A stretch of DNA of 18,551 nucleotides. It comes from CAYFQH01 sp964345215. Its GTDB lineage: Bacteria > Bacillota > Clostridia > Christensenellales > Aristaeellaceae. The stretch spans positions 1 to 18,551 of the forward strand of contig CAYFQH010000041.1 in NCBI GenBank assembly GCA_964345215.1, given 5' to 3'. How positions within the stretch are numbered: the first letter of the stretch is position 1; every line of letters starts with the position of its first letter. Under the pieces are notes generated by a model. It searched no databases. It worked only from the letters and a program-made list of their open reading frames with translations, and was not told the DNA's origin. The position numbers were made by a program, and so were the translations under genes. Positions 1 to 8,338 of this stretch are shown piece by piece.

Positions 1-36
1 CTTTCAGCGAACGAATGGAATAGATTAGGGAATAAA

Positions 37-80
37 CAAAAGCCTTGCGCAAAAGTGCGGGGCTTTTGTTTTGGCTTTTT
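37..80 (+). terminator. Rho-independent terminator of an upstream gene outside the window
   Basis: A 14-bp stem (37-50 pairing with 55-68, including a few G-U pairs) closes on an AAAA loop (51-54) and is followed by a T-rich tract interrupted by GGC (about 65-80). It probably ends a plus-strand gene whose coding part lies left of the window or ends within the first 30 bases; too little of that gene is present to identify it. It separates that gene from the operon that follows. Confidence 0.8.
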
Positions 81-115
81 TTATTTATCAAAACCTTCAC
101 AAACCCCGCTGTTGG

Positions 116-144
116 TTGATTATTTCGGCACTTCATGATACATT
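116..144 (+). promoter_or_regulatory. Candidate sigma-A promoter of the nine-gene operon
   Basis: A -35-like TTGATT (116-121) is followed by exactly 17 nt and a -10-like TACATT (139-144), with a TG one base before the -10 (extended -10 form). Each hexamer matches 4 of 6 consensus bases. Transcription would start near 151, giving a leader of about 28 nt. A 10-bp palindrome CATTTAAATG (141-150) overlaps the -10 and could be an operator or chance. The position, between an upstream terminator and the first start codon, supports the call. Confidence 0.45.
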
Positions 145-178
145 TAAATGTAGACTTTTTTATAGGAGGAACCCCCTT

Positions 179-2035
179 TTGTTAAGAGAAAAAATCGATC
201 AAGTTTTAGATAAAGTGGAAAAGCCTGCCCGCTATGCAGGGGGCGAAATGAACAGCATTTTAAAGCCCTGGGATGAAATGAAGCTGCGCTTTGCCTTTTG
301 TTTTCCCGATACTTACGAAATTGCCATGTCCCATTTAGGGATGAAAATACTCTATCACATCATCAATAACCAGCCTTGGGCCCTGTGTGAACGGGTAATT
401 TTGCCCTGGGTGGATATGCTTGATGAAATGAAAAAAGCGGATATCCCCCTGTTTTCATTAGAAAGCCGTCATGCCCTTCATGAATTTGATGTGGTGGGCT
501 TTACCCTGCAGTACGAAATGAGTTACACCAATATTTTAGAAATGCTTTCCTTAGGCAAAATTCCCTTATTGAACCACCAGCGTAAAGAGGGGGACCCTAT
601 TGTTGTAGCTGGAGGGCCTTGTGCCTTTAACCCGGAACCCTTGGCCGATTTCATCGAAGCCTTTATGATTGGCGATGGGGAAGAAGTGATTGTTACTGTA
701 ATGGAAGCCATTCAAAAAGGCAAAGAAGAAGGGCTACCCCGGCGGGAAATTTTAAAAACCCTTGCCTACATTGAAGGGGTGTATGTGCCCGGCTTTTACC
801 ACGTAGCCTATAGGACCGATGGCACCATTGCAGCCTTTGAACCTACGGAAGAAGGGATTCCTGAAAAGGTTAAAAAGGCCTTGATTACCGACCTTCAAAA
901 TAAAGACTACCCGGATAAAATCCCCGTGCCCTATACCGAAATTATTCACGATCGCATTATGCTGGAAATTATGCGGGGCTGTACCAAGGGCTGCCGCTTT
1001 TGCCAGGCAGGGATGCTCTACCGCCCCATTCGGGAACGAAGCGTAGAAGAGCTGATGGAGCTGGCGGAAAATCTTGAAAACAGCACCGGCTATGAAGAGA
1101 TTTCCCTTTCCAGCTTATCCAGCGGCGATTATTCCTGTTTAAATGAACTGACCAAAGAACTGATGAAAATATTTGAAGAAAAGCGGGTAGCCCTGTCTCT
1201 GCCCTCCCTTCGTATTGATAGCAACATTCAAGATTCCTTAACTGAAACCCAAAAAGTGCGCAAATCAAGCCTTACCTTTGCCCCGGAAGCAGGCAGCCAA
1301 AGGCTTAGGGATGTGATTAATAAAGGGGTAACGGAAGAGGATTTGATGAACCGGGTCAAAGAGGCCTTTGAAGGGGGCTGGAGCAGCTTAAAATTATATT
1401 TTATGATTGGCCTGCCTACCGAAACCACAGAGGATTTGAAAGGCATTGCTGATTTGGCCCAAAAAGTGGTAGACCAGTACTATAAACTGCCAAAAGAACA
1501 GCGGGTTAAGGGCTTACGTGTGACCGCAAGTGCATCCAGCTTTGTGCCTAAAGCCTTTACCCCCTTCCAGTGGGACAGGCAGGATACCCTTGAGGAAATA
1601 CAGCAAAAGCAGCAGTACTTGCGCAAGGCCCTGAAAATTCGCGCTGTTACCTTTAACTGGCACGAATCGTACGTGAGTTTAATGGAAGCCTGTTTTGCCA
1701 GGGGCGACAGGCGCCTTGGCAAGGTGTTATATAAAGCCTGGCAGTTAGGCTGCCGCTTTGATGGCTGGGATGAGCATTTTAAATACGATGTCTGGCTTGA
1801 AGCCTTTGAACAAGAAGGCCTTGACCCTGCCTTTTACGCCAATCGCCAGCGCCCTAAAGACGAAATTTTACCCTGGGATTTTATTGATGCCGGGGTGACT
1901 AAAGGCTTTTTATGGAATGAGCGGGAGCGCGCCCTTAAGGAAGAAGTGACCCCCGATTGCCGCCTGGGCTGTATTGGCTGCGGCATTCAACGGTGGAAAG
2001 GAGCCTGCAAAAATGCGTATGATGTTACTGTTTAA
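179..2035 (+). CDS. TIGR03960-type B12-binding radical SAM protein
   Basis: The 618-residue protein has an N-terminal region resembling a cobalamin-binding domain (about residues 1-200), then a radical SAM core with the [4Fe-4S] motif C268-x3-C272-x2-C275 in the context MRGCTKGCRFCQAG. The C-terminus carries a second cysteine cluster, C594-x3-C598-x2-C601-x8-C610. These features and the overlapping DUF2344 gene match the TIGR03960 family, whose reaction is not established to my knowledge; in many bacteria the two domains are fused in one chain, here they are separate. The TTG at 179 is chosen as start because AGGAGGA (164-170) lies 8 nt upstream and family similarity begins right there; an in-frame TTG at 71 lies inside the upstream terminator. 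The stop codon lies inside the next gene (23-nt overlap). Confidence 0.88.
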   Translation: MLREKIDQVLDKVEKPARYAGGEMNSILKPWDEMKLRFAFCFPDTYEIAMSHLGMKILYHIINNQPWALCERVILPWVDMLDEMKKADIPLFSLESRHALHEFDVVGFTLQYEMSYTNILEMLSLGKIPLLNHQRKEGDPIVVAGGPCAFNPEPLADFIEAFMIGDGEEVIVTVMEAIQKGKEEGLPRREILKTLAYIEGVYVPGFYHVAYRTDGTIAAFEPTEEGIPEKVKKALITDLQNKDYPDKIPVPYTEIIHDRIMLEIMRGCTKGCRFCQAGMLYRPIRERSVEELMELAENLENSTGYEEISLSSLSSGDYSCLNELTKELMKIFEEKRVALSLPSLRIDSNIQDSLTETQKVRKSSLTFAPEAGSQRLRDVINKGVTEEDLMNRVKEAFEGGWSSLKLYFMIGLPTETTEDLKGIADLAQKVVDQYYKLPKEQRVKGLRVTASASSFVPKAFTPFQWDRQDTLEEIQQKQQYLRKALKIRAVTFNWHESYVSLMEACFARGDRRLGKVLYKAWQLGCRFDGWDEHFKYDVWLEAFEQEGLDPAFYANRQRPKDEILPWDFIDAGVTKGFLWNERERALKEEVTPDCRLGCIGCGIQRWKGACKNAYDVTV

Positions 2036-2699
2036 AAAAGACGAGGCCCTGCGCCATGTTGGCCATTTGGATTTACTGCGCACCATGCAGCGGGCCTTTA
2101 GGCGCAGCGGGCTGCCCATGGCCTATAGCCAAGGGTTTAACCCCCACATGATCATGTCCTTTGCGGCGCCCTTATCCGTTGGTATTTGGGCAGAACGGGA
2201 GGCCCTGGAGGTCACCTTAACCGAAAGAATGACCCCTGCAGCTTTTTTAGGCAAGTTAAATGCTGCTTTGCCCATAGGCCTTGAAGGAGTAGGGGTAAAG
2301 GAAATAAGGGAAGGAGAAAAAGCCCTCATGGCCCAGGTTCGGGCTGCAGCTTACGAGGGGCGGGTGGTAAACCCTGCCGTAAAAGAAAAAATAAGCGAAG
2401 GCCTTTTAACTTACCTTCATCAAGAGGAAATTTTAACCCAGCGTAAAAGTAAAAAAGGTATGAAAACCGTTAATATCAAGCCCATGATTTATGCCCTTAA
2501 AGGGGAGGAAAAAAACGGGGAACTAAGCCTTTCTGCCGTTTTATCCCTAACGGAAAAAGCCACCTGTAAGCCTGCCATGGTGGCAAAGAGCCTGGGGGAA
2601 CACAGCAAAACTCCCCTTGATGTGAATGACATTAAGTGGTGCCGAAAGGGCCTGTTTAAAGAAGGTGGGGAAGGCAATATGCTCCCCCTGGAGTTTTAG
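2013..2699 (+). CDS. DUF2344 (TIGR03936) protein, partner of the radical SAM protein
   Basis: This 228-residue protein matches the DUF2344 family. The conserved N-terminus is visible: a short beta strand, then HVGHLDLLRTMQRAFRRSG and AYSQGFNPHMIMSFAAPLSVG. The family is of unknown biochemical function and nearly always sits beside, or is fused to, the TIGR03960 radical SAM protein, so a shared substrate or complex is inferred. The ATG at 2013 is preferred because AAAGGAG (1997-2003) lies 9 nt upstream and family similarity starts there; the frame stays open further upstream only because of the overlapping gene. The gene overlaps the radical SAM gene by 23 nt, suggesting translational coupling, and ends 3 nt before the RNase gene. 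The C-terminal third is basic and less conserved. Confidence 0.85.
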   Translation: MRMMLLFKKDEALRHVGHLDLLRTMQRAFRRSGLPMAYSQGFNPHMIMSFAAPLSVGIWAEREALEVTLTERMTPAAFLGKLNAALPIGLEGVGVKEIREGEKALMAQVRAAAYEGRVVNPAVKEKISEGLLTYLHQEEILTQRKSKKGMKTVNIKPMIYALKGEEKNGELSLSAVLSLTEKATCKPAMVAKSLGEHSKTPLDVNDIKWCRKGLFKEGGEGNMLPLEF

Positions 2700-2702
2700 C
2701 CT

Positions 2703-3842
2703 ATGTTTAACTTAAACCCAGGGCTGTTGCTATATGCCAAAACCCAAAAGGAAAAGGTTATTGCTTTTTGGGAAAACGGGGATTTAGTAGAAGCTCATAT
2801 CAGCCCAAACCAAGAAAACACCTGGGTGGGCGGGGTATTTAAAGGCAGGGTAGAACGCTATGTTCCCGGTATGGAAGCCGCCTTTATTGACATCGGCCTT
2901 GATAAAAAGGGCTTTATGCCCCTTGAAAAAGAAGGGGATGGTAAGGTAAAACCCCTCCAGTCAGGCCAGGAAATAATGGTGCAGGTAAAAAAAGACCCGG
3001 TGAAGGAAAAAGGAGCTTTTTTATCAAGGGAAGTATCCCTGCCTGGGCAATACATTTTATATATGCCAACCCGCCAGTGGGTAGGGCTGTCCAAACGGAT
3101 AACGGACCCTGAAGAAAAGTATTTACTAAGGGAAACCGGCCGAAAGCTTATCACCAATCCTCCGGAAGGGGTGGTAATGCGAAGCGCTGCCCTTCATGCA
3201 GATTTTACCGCCTTACAGGAAGAAAAACAGGCCCTTGGCCAAACCTGGGAAGAGATTTTGGCGGCTTACCGCAGTGTAAATGCCCCGGCTCTTTTACATA
3301 AACCCGGTGGCCTTTTGGAAGAACTATTGCGGGATTATGGACCTAACCGCATTGGGCGGATTATCACCAACGATGGAGATTTTGATCATCGTAATTTCGC
3401 CGTAACTTACCAGCAGGATGTAACAAAAGAGGTTGAAAGCGTTACCAAAGACCTTAAAAAAAGCCTTAAACGCAAGGTATGGCTTCCAAGTGGGGGCACC
3501 CTGGTGTTTGACCCCTGCGAGGCGATGACGGTGATTGATGTAAATACCGGCAAGTTTACCGGCCGTAAGGCGCTAGAGAATACCATTGTAAAAACCAATC
3601 TGGAGGCCTGCCGGGAAATTGGCCGTCAACTTAGGCTGCGCAACATTGGCGGCATTGTCATCATCGACTTTATCGATATGGAAGAGGCTGCCCACCGCCA
3701 GCAAGTACAGGATTTTTTAGGTGAAATGCTGGCGGAAGACCGGGTTAAAACTGTTATCCATGGCTTTACCCAGTTAGGGCTCATGGAAATGACCCGTAAA
3801 AAAACCCGTAACCCTTATAATAATAGTGAAAACACCCAATAA
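2703..3842 (+). CDS. rng: Short RNase E/G family endoribonuclease (catalytic core only)
   Basis: The 379-residue protein shows the RNase E/G core: an S1-like RNA-binding region (about 35-120; VGGVFKGRVERYVPGMEAAFIDIG), SLPGQYILYMP and the 5'-sensor/RNase H-like part, then the DNase I-like catalytic part with VWLPSGG, the metal-binding VIDVNTGK (D279) and IIDFIDM (D322, D325), ending at GLMEMTRKKTRN. Such enzymes cleave single-stranded AU-rich RNA in rRNA and mRNA processing. It stops right after the catalytic part: the zinc-link CPxC motif and the small domain of ordinary RNase G (about 490 residues) are absent, and the stretch before VWLPSGG also looks shortened. Only 18 nt separate the stop from miaB, so there is no room for a frameshifted remainder. 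GGAG (2690-2693) lies 9 nt before the ATG. Confidence 0.85.
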   Translation: MFNLNPGLLLYAKTQKEKVIAFWENGDLVEAHISPNQENTWVGGVFKGRVERYVPGMEAAFIDIGLDKKGFMPLEKEGDGKVKPLQSGQEIMVQVKKDPVKEKGAFLSREVSLPGQYILYMPTRQWVGLSKRITDPEEKYLLRETGRKLITNPPEGVVMRSAALHADFTALQEEKQALGQTWEEILAAYRSVNAPALLHKPGGLLEELLRDYGPNRIGRIITNDGDFDHRNFAVTYQQDVTKEVESVTKDLKKSLKRKVWLPSGGTLVFDPCEAMTVIDVNTGKFTGRKALENTIVKTNLEACREIGRQLRLRNIGGIVIIDFIDMEEAAHRQQVQDFLGEMLAEDRVKTVIHGFTQLGLMEMTRKKTRNPYNNSENTQ

Positions 3843-3860
3843 GAGGAGAAGATAAAAACC

Positions 3861-5267
3861 ATGGAATCAAGGCAACCTGTTGTCATCTCTCATGAGGAGA
3901 TGCTGGAACAAGCCCAATACACCAACAGTATAAGCCGGCTGGCCAACAAGCCCAAAAGCTACTTTATTGCTACCCTGGGCTGCCAAATGAACGAACACGA
4001 CAGCGAAAAAATTGCCGGGATGCTGGGAGATATGGGCATTGCAGCCGCCCAAACGAAAGAAGAGGCGGATTTTGTAATTTACAATACTTGCTGCATTAGG
4101 GATAATGCCCAGCGCAAGGCCCTTGGCAACATCACCTGGCTTAAGCAGCTTCGCAAAAAGAACCCCCATTTGTTAATCGGGGTCTGCGGCTGTATGGTGC
4201 AGCAGCCAGGGATGGAAAAGACCATTTTGAAACAGTATAAATTTGTAGACCTGGCCTTTGGCACCCATAACCTCCATCGTTTTCCCAAACTTTTACACGA
4301 TCGCTTAACCCAGCAAAGCCCTGTGGTGGAAGTCATCGAAAACGAGTACATTATTGCCGAAGGGGTGCCCGTAGAGCGGGAAAGCCCCCACCACGGCTTT
4401 ATTACCATAATGTACGGCTGTAACAACTACTGTTCTTATTGTATTGTGCCCTACGTAAGGGGGCGGGAACGCTCCCGAAGCCCTCAGGATATCCTGGCCG
4501 AGGCCAGGGCTCTTTATAAGAGCGGTACGAAAGAAATTATGCTCCTTGGGCAAAATGTAAACTCTTACCGGGGCGGAGAGGAGGGGGAAGTGACCTTCCC
4601 CAAACTTCTTCAGTTGCTCGATGAAATCGGCATCCCCCGTATCCGCTTTATGACCTCCCATCCTAAGGATTTGTCGGATGAACTCATTGAGGTCATTAAA
4701 AACAGCAAGCACATTTGCAACCACTTCCACCTGCCCATTCAGGCAGGGAGTGATCGCATTTTAAAGGCCATGAACCGCCACTATACGAAAGAACAATACC
4801 TTGATAAGGTGGATAAGCTGCGTAAAACCATTCCCTCCATCGGCCTTACCACCGATTTTATTGTGGCTTTCCCCGGCGAAACCGAGGCGGAGTTTGAAGA
4901 AACCCTGGCCCTGGTAGAGCAAGTGGGCTACGATGCGGCCTTTAGCTTTATTTTCTCCCCTAGGGAGGGCACCAAGGCTGCCACCATGGAGGGGCAATGG
5001 CCTGAGCAGGTAGGTAAAGAACGGGTAAACCGGCTGATTCGTTTACAGGAGCAGATGACCCGAAAAGTACAGGAAAGCCTCATCGGGCTAAAAGAAGAGG
5101 TGCTGGTCGAAAGTATTTCCCGTAAAGATGAAAACCAGGTATCAGGCAAGGGCAAGCGGAGTATTACCATTGTATTTGAGGGCACCAAACAGGACATAGG
5201 TCAAATCATTCCTGTTGAAATTACCCATACCAACGGCAGTACCCTGTTTGCCAAGCGCTTGGATTAA
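3861..5267 (+). CDS. miaB: tRNA-2-methylthio-N6-dimethylallyladenosine synthase MiaB
   Basis: MiaB is a radical SAM methylthiotransferase that converts i6A37 to ms2i6A37 in tRNAs reading UNN codons. The 468-residue protein has the N-terminal MTTase domain with the auxiliary-cluster cysteines C41 (LGCQMNEHDSE), C77 (YNTCCIRDNA) and C111 (CGCMVQQ), the radical SAM motif C187-x3-C191-x2-C194 (YGCNNYCSYCIVPYVRGRERSR), and a C-terminal TRAM domain (about 400-468). The VRGRERSR signature separates MiaB from MtaB and RimO. An N-terminal extension of about 30 residues precedes the MTTase domain, as in Bacillus. GAGGAG (3843-3848) lies 12 nt before the ATG. Its substrate is made by MiaA, encoded six kilobases downstream in the same operon. 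Confidence 0.96.
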   Translation: MESRQPVVISHEEMLEQAQYTNSISRLANKPKSYFIATLGCQMNEHDSEKIAGMLGDMGIAAAQTKEEADFVIYNTCCIRDNAQRKALGNITWLKQLRKKNPHLLIGVCGCMVQQPGMEKTILKQYKFVDLAFGTHNLHRFPKLLHDRLTQQSPVVEVIENEYIIAEGVPVERESPHHGFITIMYGCNNYCSYCIVPYVRGRERSRSPQDILAEARALYKSGTKEIMLLGQNVNSYRGGEEGEVTFPKLLQLLDEIGIPRIRFMTSHPKDLSDELIEVIKNSKHICNHFHLPIQAGSDRILKAMNRHYTKEQYLDKVDKLRKTIPSIGLTTDFIVAFPGETEAEFEETLALVEQVGYDAAFSFIFSPREGTKAATMEGQWPEQVGKERVNRLIRLQEQMTRKVQESLIGLKEEVLVESISRKDENQVSGKGKRSITIVFEGTKQDIGQIIPVEITHTNGSTLFAKRLD

Positions 5268-5291
5268 TAAAAAAGTAAGGAGAATAATATC

Positions 5292-5684
5292 ATGGAAAAC
5301 GTATACCAAAAAGCGGAAGAACTGGGCAAGGCTATTTTGCAAAGCCAGGCTTACAGCGAAATGAACATTGCCGAACAAGCAGCCATGGATAATGACCAGG
5401 TGCAAAACCTGGCCCAGAATCGAAACGACGCAAGGCAGAAGGTGCAAGACCTCCTTCAAACCCCCGAAGTAGACCGGGCCGCTTTGGAAGAAGCCAGCGC
5501 TGCTTTAAAAGTGGCGGAAGAAGCCCTGCAGGCCCTGCCCATGATGATTGCTTTGGAAGAGAAACAGCAGGCTTTTGCCAATATGATGAACGATGTCAAT
5601 AAATTGATTCAATATGCCCTCACCGGCGAAATGCCCCAGGAGAGCGGCTGCGGCGGCAATTGCGGCAGCTGCGGCGGCTGTTAA
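5292..5684 (+). CDS. YlbF/YmcA-family regulator with C-terminal cysteine tail
   Basis: The 130-residue, largely helical and Gln/Ala/Glu-rich protein matches the YlbF/YmcA (DUF964) family. Its place between miaB and mutS corresponds to ymcA (ricA) in Bacillus subtilis, where YmcA, YlbF and YaaT form an iron-sulfur complex that assists RNase Y and affects sporulation, competence and biofilm formation. The last 13 residues are Gly/Cys-rich, with C120-x3-C124-x2-C127-x2-C130, suggesting metal or Fe-S binding (inference). AAGGAGA (5277-5283) lies 8 nt before the ATG. The gene ends 40 nt before mutS. Family assignment is good; whether it is the YmcA or the YlbF member rests on synteny. Confidence 0.85.
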   Translation: MENVYQKAEELGKAILQSQAYSEMNIAEQAAMDNDQVQNLAQNRNDARQKVQDLLQTPEVDRAALEEASAALKVAEEALQALPMMIALEEKQQAFANMMNDVNKLIQYALTGEMPQESGCGGNCGSCGGC

Positions 5685-5724
5685 TCAACAAACCACCAAA
5701 ACCACCCGAGGAGAGAAAACATTT

Positions 5725-8328
5725 ATGGCCCAACTAAGCCCCATGATGCAGCAATATATGGATATAAAGGCAAAGCACCAGGATTGCATTTTGTTTTTTC
5801 GCCTGGGCGATTTTTACGAAATGTTTTTTGAGGATGCCATCACCGCTTCCAAAGCCCTGGAACTAACCTTAACCGGCCGGGCCAGCGGCGGTGAGGAGCG
5901 TGCCCCCATGGCTGGAGTGCCCTACCACAGTGCCAGCGGCTATATTCAAAAATTGATTGAACAGGGTTACAAGGTGGCCATTTGCGAACAGACCTCCGAC
6001 CCCGCTACCAGCAAAGGCCTGGTAGACCGGGAGGTGGTGCGTATTATTACCCCCGGCACTATTTTAGAGGGAAATGGTTTGGAGGAAGGGAGTAACCATT
6101 TTTTACTCTCGGTAATGTTTTACAACAAAACGGCTGGCCTCGCCTTTGCAGATGTATCCACCGGAGAGTTTTTTGTATACCAAATTCAGCCTTATGATGA
6201 AACCCTGGCCGATGAAATAGGCCGTATTGCCCCAAATGAAATTATTACCAATGATTTAGAGCGCCTGAATCCCCATTTAGCAAAAGAAGTTATGGTTACT
6301 GCTGCCCCTAAAAGCTATTTCCAGCTAAAAAAGGCCCAGGATACCCTTAAAAAACACTTTAAGGTAGACTTTTTATCCGCCATCGGCCTCCATGAGGACA
6401 GCGAAGTAACCCAAATGGCCGCAGGGGCTCTTATGAGCTACTTAGAGGATACCCAAAAAAACGCCCTGACCCATATTGGTAAAATTCAGTGGGGCATGAG
6501 CAAGGAAAACCTCTTTTTAGACCGGGGAGCAAGGCGAAACTTAGAATTAACCCAGTCCATTAACCACCAAAGCCGCAAAGGCACCTTGCTTGAACTGTTG
6601 GATAAAACCGCCACCGCCATGGGGGCCAGGATGTTAAAAAGCATGATTGAGCAGCCCCTTGGCAATATAGAGCAGATTAACCGCCGCCTTGACGGGGTGG
6701 AGGAGTTGTATAACAACCATGTGCTTTGTATGCGTATAGGGGAAGAACTGGGCCATACTTACGATATTGAGCGGCTCTTAAGCCGGGTATCCTACAAAAG
6801 TTTAAACGCCAGGGATTGTTTGGCCCTTGGTCAAACCCTTAAAAAAATTCCTTTTGTAAAGGATATGCTAAAGGAGGTACAAAGCCCCCTTTTAAAAGAA
6901 CTTTATGAAAAACTAAACCCCATGGAAACCCTAACGGCCTTATTGGAAGCCGCCATTCACCCCGATGCTCCCCTTGTAATGACAGAGGGCAATATTATTA
7001 ACGATGGCTTTAACGAAACCCTGGATGAACTGCGGGATGCCGCCAACCACGGCAAACAGTGGCTACTAGATTTAGAAACGAAAGAACGGCAGGACACTGG
7101 TATTAAAAACCTGCGCATACAGTACAACCGGGTGTTCGGCTATTATATTGAGGTCACTAAATCCTACTACGATTTGGTGCCCCTGCGTTATCAGCGCAAA
7201 CAAACCCTGGCCAATGCCGAGCGGTTTATTACCCCCGAATTAAAAGAAATTGAAGATAAGATTACCGGGGCTCAGGAACAGTCCATTCGTTTGGAAACAG
7301 CGCTTTTCGCTCAAGTGCGGGAAGTAGTGGCAAAGGAAATTGGCCCTATGCAGGAAACGGCCTACGGCCTTAAATATATCGATGCCCTGGTGGCCTTGGC
7401 CAAAGCCGCCCAGCAATACCAGTATGTGCGGCCCCAAATGGTTCAAAACGGTGAAATTTCCATTGTCAATGGCCGCCATCCGGTGGTGGAACAAACTATC
7501 GAAAACGGCGCCTTTGTGCCTAATGATTTGCAGATGGATAATGAAGGGCGGCGGATGATGATTATTACCGGCCCTAACATGGCTGGTAAAAGCACTTATA
7601 TGCGCCAAGTGGCTTTAATTACCCTCATGGCTCACATGGGCAGCTTTATCCCCGCGCAAGAGGCGGTAATCCCCATTGTGGACCGTATTTTTACCAGGGT
7701 AGGGGCATCAGATGACCTGGCCAGCGGCCAATCTACCTTTATGGTGGAAATGGCGGAAGTGGCCAATATTTTACGCCACGCAACAGATAAATCCTTAATT
7801 ATTTTAGATGAAATTGGCCGGGGCACCAGTACCTTCGACGGGCTGGCCATTGCCTGGGCTGTTACAGAATATATTTGCAATAAAAACAACATTGGGGGTA
7901 AAACCCTTTTCGCCACCCACTACCACGAGCTTTCTCAGCTTGAAGGCAGGCTGGAAGGGGTTATTAACTATTGTATATCTGTTAAAGAGCGGGGGGAGGA
8001 TATTATCTTCCTTCGCAAAATCATCCCCGGCGGGGCCGATAAAAGCTTTGGGGTGCATGTGGCCAGCCTGGCCGGGCTGCCTACCGAGGTTTTACAGCGG
8101 GCCAGAGAAATACAGGCCCGCCTGGAAGTGAGCGATATTAACCAAAACACCATTGGCCAAAATATATTGCAAACCCAGCAAAAAGGGGAAGACAAGCAGG
8201 TGGATTTATTTCATTTTGCCCAAACGGAATTGATTGAAGAAATTAAAAAGCTGGATGTCATGGCCATGACCCCGATGGATGCCATGAATGAACTGTTTTT
8301 ACTAAAGGAAAAAGCCAGAAAGCTATAA
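5725..8328 (+). CDS. mutS: DNA mismatch repair protein MutS
   Basis: MutS recognises mismatches and small loops and recruits MutL. The 867-residue protein is of normal length (E. coli 853). The mismatch-contacting F30-Y31-E32 (RLGDFYEMF) is intact, followed by connector, lever and clamp regions, then the ABC-type ATPase: Walker A GPNMAGKST (616-624), signature region ASDDLASGQSTFMVEM, Walker B LIILDEIGRGTSTFDG and the H-loop FATHYHEL; a C-terminal dimerisation segment follows. The ATG at 5725 has GAGGAGAG (5708-5715) 9 nt upstream and starts exactly at the conserved N-terminus; the frame is open further left only because of the GC-rich cysteine tail of the previous gene. MutL follows 10 nt later. 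Confidence 0.98.
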   Translation: MAQLSPMMQQYMDIKAKHQDCILFFRLGDFYEMFFEDAITASKALELTLTGRASGGEERAPMAGVPYHSASGYIQKLIEQGYKVAICEQTSDPATSKGLVDREVVRIITPGTILEGNGLEEGSNHFLLSVMFYNKTAGLAFADVSTGEFFVYQIQPYDETLADEIGRIAPNEIITNDLERLNPHLAKEVMVTAAPKSYFQLKKAQDTLKKHFKVDFLSAIGLHEDSEVTQMAAGALMSYLEDTQKNALTHIGKIQWGMSKENLFLDRGARRNLELTQSINHQSRKGTLLELLDKTATAMGARMLKSMIEQPLGNIEQINRRLDGVEELYNNHVLCMRIGEELGHTYDIERLLSRVSYKSLNARDCLALGQTLKKIPFVKDMLKEVQSPLLKELYEKLNPMETLTALLEAAIHPDAPLVMTEGNIINDGFNETLDELRDAANHGKQWLLDLETKERQDTGIKNLRIQYNRVFGYYIEVTKSYYDLVPLRYQRKQTLANAERFITPELKEIEDKITGAQEQSIRLETALFAQVREVVAKEIGPMQETAYGLKYIDALVALAKAAQQYQYVRPQMVQNGEISIVNGRHPVVEQTIENGAFVPNDLQMDNEGRRMMIITGPNMAGKSTYMRQVALITLMAHMGSFIPAQEAVIPIVDRIFTRVGASDDLASGQSTFMVEMAEVANILRHATDKSLIILDEIGRGTSTFDGLAIAWAVTEYICNKNNIGGKTLFATHYHELSQLEGRLEGVINYCISVKERGEDIIFLRKIIPGGADKSFGVHVASLAGLPTEVLQRAREIQARLEVSDINQNTIGQNILQTQQKGEDKQVDLFHFAQTELIEEIKKLDVMAMTPMDAMNELFLLKEKARKL

Positions 8329-8338
8329 GGTGGGAACC

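Noticed and set aside
71..178. 36-codon N-terminal extension of the radical SAM gene from a TTG at 71
   Set aside because: It starts inside the upstream terminator's T-tract, lacks a ribosome binding site, and the TTG at 179 has an ideally spaced AGGAGGA.
5614..5724. Alanine-rich N-terminal extension of MutS
   Set aside because: It reads the GC-rich cysteine-tail codons of the previous gene in another frame; the ATG at 5725 matches the conserved MutS start and has a ribosome binding site.
8330..8338. Alternative GTG start of mutL
   Set aside because: The GTG lies within the AAGGTGG ribosome binding site of the ATG at 8339.
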